From positions 39,015,087 through 39,079,086 of the forward strand of contig OY759216.1 of the NCBI GenBank assembly GCA_963662175.1: 64,000 bases of DNA. The letters run 5' to 3'. Source of the DNA: Aradus depressus (lineage: Eukaryota; Arthropoda; Insecta; Hemiptera; Aradidae). The translations under genes were made by a program, and so were the position numbers. Each line of letters opens with the position of its first letter. Positions within the stretch are counted from its first letter, which is position 1. The notes below the pieces were generated by a model, which was not told where the DNA came from, ran no database searches, and saw nothing but the letters and a program-made list of their open reading frames with translations. Of this stretch, positions 60,601 through 64,000 are shown piece after piece.

Positions 60601-63600
60601 TGGCAAACCCCACTACATATTACAGCAAAATCTGGGATAGAACGGTACCATAGGCACTGCAACTGGAACTCGTACTGGCCACGATTTATTTATTTACAAA
60701 AAAATATGTCACATAGGGAATGTTACTATCATTACTGATTCTCGCTGATAAATGTCGTATGAGACCATTGCGTTGCAGAGGTGCGTAGCGTTGAGAATCA
60801 AAGGCAGGCTAAATCCCGAGTTATGCTGAATGGGCGGAGTGGGACATATTTGATGCTAAGAGCTTCAATGAGAGGATTGGCGTGAAGAGCGATTTTAACA
60901 TGGAAGTTTGTGTACCTTTCTGTCACAACTGTGGAAAGAATGGAATGGAAAGCTTGGTCCTAGGTGATCTGAATGCCAAGCATGAGGAGTGGGACTGTAG
61001 AGTGACCAACAGCCGAAGAAGGAGTCTCAACAAAGAATTTCACTCTACAGACTTTAAGATTTTCAACTCTTTGGTATTGAAACTCAATTTAAACCAACTA
61101 GAAAACATTCTCTCAGCTCTTTTTTGTCATAACCCACTTAGACTATACTTTCAAACAAGGAATACTCAAATATAGGAGATGAAACGAAAAGTAGTTTCCG
61201 CATATGAATGCGAGTTATTACTAGTTTCATTTCGTTCCAAGGTGAACTAACAAGATTTAACAGTAAAAAAAAACATTAAGGCGTAGTCAAGGTCCACGCC
61301 GTAGATTTTCCGTGAAAACGTCGGGATAAAATCATTTTTCATTTTCTTTTCGATGCTGCCGTAGCTCTTGCATTTGCTCGGCACTAGACTTTTTAGGTTT
61401 TTAAAATTCCTTTTGATGCGAGCTTTCCTCTTGATTTGCGTTTTCTATAATTCCGCGCATATTTACGATTCATATGAGACATCTTTAATTTTTTTGCAAT
61501 TTTCAATTTAATACCAATTTTTACATATATTTTGGCAAATATTTTTATTGTTTCACTTTGAGTCCTAGTAGAGCTCCTCAAGATCTTCACAATGACACCC
61601 GAATCAACGTCCTATCAAACGCGTTATCAGGCTACACTAATTTCTAATTTTACACAACGCTAATTCGCAACGATCATTCGCCGGCGCCCACACTAGCCCG
61701 ATAACGTCAAAGGCAAAACAAACACTGCACAACAAACACGTACAGACATACTCTATCTATTGTGACCTCAACCGTTGTTATAGCATTATTAGTCTCATAG
61801 TTATTATCGATTGAAATCTGACGGTATTTTGTAACACAAGAAAGTTTGACCGGCTATCACTGTGCTTAACGAGCGAATAGACGTTCTCACGTTTTTTAAG
61901 TTCGAATGGTCTTACATAAGAGAAGCTTCATAACCTATATAATTTGAGCAGCTCCGAACTCGATGAATCAGTTTAAAACTAATAATTAAATAAACAAAAA
62001 ATAAAAATATTTCATTATAGTTAAAACATTAATAATATCAAATAATAATTTGAAAAATAAATAAATATATCGTTTCACATGTCTCAACTTTTTAAAAAAA
62101 ATACTTTGAGTAATAAAATAAAATACATTAAAATACAGAGTGTGTTAAGGGTCAAACGACTTCAATAACTATCAGGAGGAAACCACACTAAGTTTACTTT
62201 GAGGAATCTCAATCTTCTATCAAGTCAATATAATTGCAAAAATCATGCTACTTTTTTGAGGTGTTCTTTATTATCAAACTTGGTACAAATATTGTTAAAC
62301 AAAACATATAATTTAACAGTCTGGATGGCTCCATTATGAAAACAAAAACAAAAAGTTTTACGTGAAATTTTATACACAGATGTCTCCCAATAATCTGAGG
62401 GTAACAGAAATCATACGCGAAAGTTGATATTGAATTGGTTACCATGAGTTACTAATCTTATTCAAAGGTAGAATTGCTAATTTTTAGAATGGAATTTGAA
62501 ATTACTACTCAGCCTGAAAGTGTTCAAAAGGCTTCACTTTTAATAAACTGTGGCATCTTTGAAGAATTAAGGGGCAACCAAGAGTGAAATATCAATTTTT
62601 TTTTTCTTGATATCTATTCAACCGATACATAACGACTAAACTATCAATATTTGTAAAGTGTAACTGCGAAGTCGCAATCTTTGCTTAAACATTTCGTACT
62701 GATAAATTAAACTCAAAAATACAAGGGAAACATGAAGAAAAAAAATGGGATATATCTAAAATTGTCAGCGATGTACTAAATATGACTCCCCACAACATAC
62801 GACAAAGTCAACAGAAATGGGAGTGGGAGAAAATGGTATATTCAACCTCTAAAAATACCATGTTCCCCCTAGATCCGATATAAATGTACTAGACCTAAAA
62901 TAAAGAAGACAAAATTGTCTAAAACTTCAATTATTTTCGGCAAACATTATCGGTAAACACAATAAATAATAACAGCTCGTAATTTTCGTAAGTTTAATTT
63001 TTATTTCTATAATAAAACTAATTCCACCCCCTAAATAAATTTAACTATAACCACAAAAAATTGGGAGTGATCTGTATATGAGTACATACTTACATCTATG
63101 TATATACAGAAAGACTGGTTTCATTGTTTTCATGCAGTATTATTATACACAACACTATACTTTACAACATAACAATAGCAAAACAGAATGGACAAAAATG
63201 GAAATTAAATTAATAATATGTTCTGTGTATATTAAAAATGGTGGATCTTTTTATATTTATTTATTTTTTTAAATCAAAGTTAGAAAACAAAAGACTTACC
63301 TTTTAAGGTGAATAGAAACAGATCAGAACAGAAGCAGTTTCTTACCTGTTAGTTATTGAAGTGTTTTCGAAAACACGATGAAGAAATGATAAATTCATTA
63401 CAAACATGCTCAACCAATAAGGGCCTGTCTTTAACCGTTATGTCAAACAATAAAAAAAGCTTCATGTTAAAACAACAGTAAAATAACATATCTTATATGG
63501 ATTTGATGCAGCTTTAAAACTAATACATGAAAAAAAAAGCTGACAAAGACAAAGATCAAAAAAAATTTATTAAAAAAGCAATTAATTATAAAAGTAAATG

Positions 63601-63982
63601 AATATGTTCGGTGAAACTTTGAAAAAATGTGTAATGAATATTATAATTGTTTTTAAAAAATAAATAAATAAAGCAGTTGATCCCTTAGCATTCAGATGCA
63701 ATTATAGTCAGCCTCTTAAATTGGATATAATTTAAAAAATATATAAATATTATGGTGGTTTTAAAGTACCATTCTATGATTGATAAATTTGCCCTTAAAA
63801 TTCGTAGAATTAAAGGAAAAAGATAAGGGAAAAGAAGTTGTACTCACGTTTAATGTATGATAATCTCCGGACTCTTCGGGGGGTCTGGGCTTGCACTTGC
63901 CGCAGCAGAAGTTGCAGAAGCAGCAGAAACAGCAACAGCAACAATAGCATCCAGTGATGATACCGCAAAACACAATCAGTGC
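47565..63982 (-). CDS. Cysteine string protein (DNAJC5 homologue), 3' half
   Basis: Synaptic-vesicle J-domain co-chaperone, partner of Hsc70, anchored by palmitoylated cysteines. Three coding exons on the minus strand lie in the window: 63982-63848 (cysteine string), 54882-54817 (22 aa) and 47753-47565 (62 aa and stop). All start and end at phase 0. The first reads [18 protein letters not shown] then [14 protein letters not shown], ending YHTLN, and has 13 cysteines. The last holds [27 protein letters not shown], matching the PVFAMPPP...TSL..T.QTTYTP end of the Drosophila protein. The N-terminal J domain and linker lie beyond 64000. Introns of about 9.0 and 7.1 kb are full of repeats. Identification is firm; exon use is not known. 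Confidence 0.93.
48995..49145 (-). repeat. SINE fragment
   Basis: Truncated body: GTGGGAGTCCTAAGTTTTGCC, TTTTAACGAGTACGTAATATC and GGGACCATTCCTTAACGTCC; head missing. Confidence 0.65.
49146..51385. other. Csp intron sequence with a transposon-like ORF start
   Basis: Mostly AT-rich. At 50418-50483 (plus) an ATG opens [20 protein letters not shown], a basic, helical start of the type seen at the front of some insect transposable-element ORFs. It ends after about 25 codons and is similar to the motif in the repeats at 38393 and 61393. No other gene is seen. Confidence 0.4.
51386..51955. mobile_element. Foldback element related to 41371-42252
   Basis: Left end GAGAGGTGAGGCTTATGGTC and right end with its complement; inner inverted repeats CTTCTTCAGGGCTTGTA (51464) and its complement (51863). 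Within it a further inverted pair contains CGCCTAAGATGCAACATTGT (51571) and its complement (about 51815-51834). A (TA)n tract lies at about 51532-51569. Confidence 0.7.
53279..53630. mobile_element. MITE with 39-bp perfect terminal inverted repeats
   Basis: Left end TCAACCTCCTCCTGTTACCT at 53279-53317 and exact complement at 53592-53630. 352 bases with no coding capacity. It lies in the Csp intron. Confidence 0.8.
54480..54560 (-). repeat. Dispersed repeat fragment (also at 56985-57065)
   Basis: Contains TGTACCGGTTTCGGCTTACG followed by CCATCGTCAG. The complement, CTGACGATGGCGTAATCCGA followed by AACCGGTACA, occurs at about 57001-57030 in the other orientation, each with a nearby GTGGAATTA-type end. 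Family unknown. Confidence 0.6.
54603..54688. repeat. (TA)n microsatellite of about 86 bases
   Basis: Near-pure TA dinucleotides, 130 bases downstream (in Csp sense) of the 22-aa exon. A second short run lies at 54790-54803, immediately after the exon's donor. Confidence 0.95.
54817..54882 (-). CDS. Csp 22-residue exon (possible cassette)
   Basis: Acceptor TTTATAG, donor CAG|GTAAAC; 66 nt, phase 0 at both ends, encoding [20 protein letters not shown] plus PQ. It can be included or skipped without a frame change. Its VVTGQPTST resembles AVTCQPTSQ of the next exon, suggesting an internal exon duplication. It lies between 7.1- and 9.0-kb introns. Confidence 0.75.
54883..57984. other. Csp intron sequence, mostly unstructured
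   Basis: No gene is supported. It holds repeat fragments of the 37640 family (55720-55815), the inverted copy of the 54480 repeat (56985-57065) and a poly-A tract at 57463-57481. A GTTAGTAAC motif with neighbouring bases resembling the 43122 minisatellite unit occurs near 57982. Confidence 0.4.
57985..58720. repeat. Composite inverted structure enclosing a SINE
   Basis: Outer arms 57989-58078 and 58633-58720 are inverted copies (both contain GATATTGTGAAACACTTAAT-like sequence or complement). Between them are the SINE (58088-58405) and an inner palindrome (58411-58613, centre about 58507; arms contain TATTTGTTAAGTCGTG and complement). The SINE makes the structure asymmetric, so it probably inserted into an older foldback element. 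Confidence 0.75.
58088..58405 (-). repeat. tRNA-derived SINE, best-preserved copy
   Basis: Read on the minus strand it starts GGGCACCAGTAGCTCAGTGG (A box TAGCTCAGTGG), has B-box-like GTGGGTTCGTAACCC, and then the body with GGACGTTAAGCGATGGTCCC and the conserved AAATTTAGGGTAGACAAAAT and CCCGGGCAAGAGTCATAATA blocks. It shows that the family descends from a tRNA gene. Confidence 0.85.
58721..59699. other. Csp intron, no feature seen
   Basis: AT-rich with no recognised gene or repeat boundary. Confidence 0.35.
59700..60030 (-). repeat. Dispersed repeat, related to 37640-38010
   Basis: Two to three imperfect units, each with TCAATAGG, TGTCCTTATGGGG and AAATTTCATGTCGATA-like sequence. Strand is arbitrary. 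Confidence 0.55.
60031..60879. other. Csp intron, no feature seen
   Basis: Nothing recognisable; the 78-codon frame at 60098-60334 has no family motif. Confidence 0.35.
60880..61090 (+). mobile_element. LINE endonuclease-domain fragment
   Basis: The plus strand reads [20 protein letters not shown] followed by RRRSLNKEF. GDLNAKHxxWxxRxTNSRGRxL is the characteristic segment of the apurinic-type endonuclease of non-LTR retrotransposons. The His, Asp and Asn of the motif are present but the domain is truncated on both sides. Confidence 0.75.
61270..61920 (-). repeat. Dispersed element end, inverted partner of 38015-38500
   Basis: The reverse complement matches 38015-38500 over most of its length, with an extra segment near 61390-61550. 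The minus-strand frame 61590-61393 encodes a very basic peptide with [16 protein letters not shown], followed after a stop by [18 protein letters not shown], two similar Arg/Lys-rich helical motifs in a row. Confidence 0.65.
61921..63847. other. Csp intron next to the cysteine-string exon
   Basis: AT-rich; no gene, repeat or structured element is recognised on either strand. Confidence 0.4.
63848..63982 (-). CDS. Csp cysteine-string exon
   Basis: 135 nt (45 codons) with acceptor AATTGCAG and donor GTGAGT, phase 0 at both ends. Two leading segments, [11 protein letters not shown] (hydrophobic) and [16 protein letters not shown], are followed by [18 protein letters not shown]. The cysteines are the palmitoylation sites that hold the protein on synaptic vesicles in known homologues. 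Confidence 0.95.
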
Positions 63983-64000
63983 CTGCAATTATCAATCATT

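Overview
The window is AT-rich, intron-rich animal DNA, most likely from an insect. GT-AG introns run from about 100 bases to several kilobases, intergenic space is crowded with Tc1/mariner, Merlin, LINE, gypsy-type and tRNA-derived SINE remnants, and the two recognisable host genes match insect or vertebrate families by motif. The species cannot be named from the sequence. A Hemiptera-like genome is only a guess.

Layout: 1-5950 holds a degraded gag-like ORF and SINE copies. From about 5954 to 36799 lie two head-to-tail copies of one gene for alpha-N-acetylglucosaminidase (NAGLU, GH89), the lysosomal enzyme that removes terminal alpha-GlcNAc from heparan sulfate. Each copy has 18 coding exons whose phases I could join without a break. 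Copy 1 (6132-21467) encodes 743 aa and copy 2 (23122-36681) 742 aa. Different transposons sit in the introns of each copy, so some insertions can be ordered relative to the duplication. From 36800 to 47564 there are repeats only (LINE tail, long palindromic elements, a 39-bp minisatellite, SINE). From 47565 to beyond 63982, on the minus strand, lies the 3' half of the cysteine string protein gene (Csp/DNAJC5), with three coding exons in the window; its J domain lies past the right edge.

The most unusual feature is inside NAGLU. Exon 9 is tandemly duplicated (9a and 9b, 85 nt each, separated by only 23 nt). The two exons have the same phase and similar but distinct peptides just after the QGW active-site-region motif, which is the architecture of mutually exclusive exons. 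A weaker, phase-compatible second version of exon 7 is also present. In copy 2 both extra exons are broken while the canonical versions remain open. Copy 2 also has Thr instead of Asn directly before the predicted acid/base Glu, and lacks the TATATAAA found upstream of copy 1. Together these suggest that a gene with alternative exons duplicated and that the second copy is diverging in isoform choice, promoter and active site.
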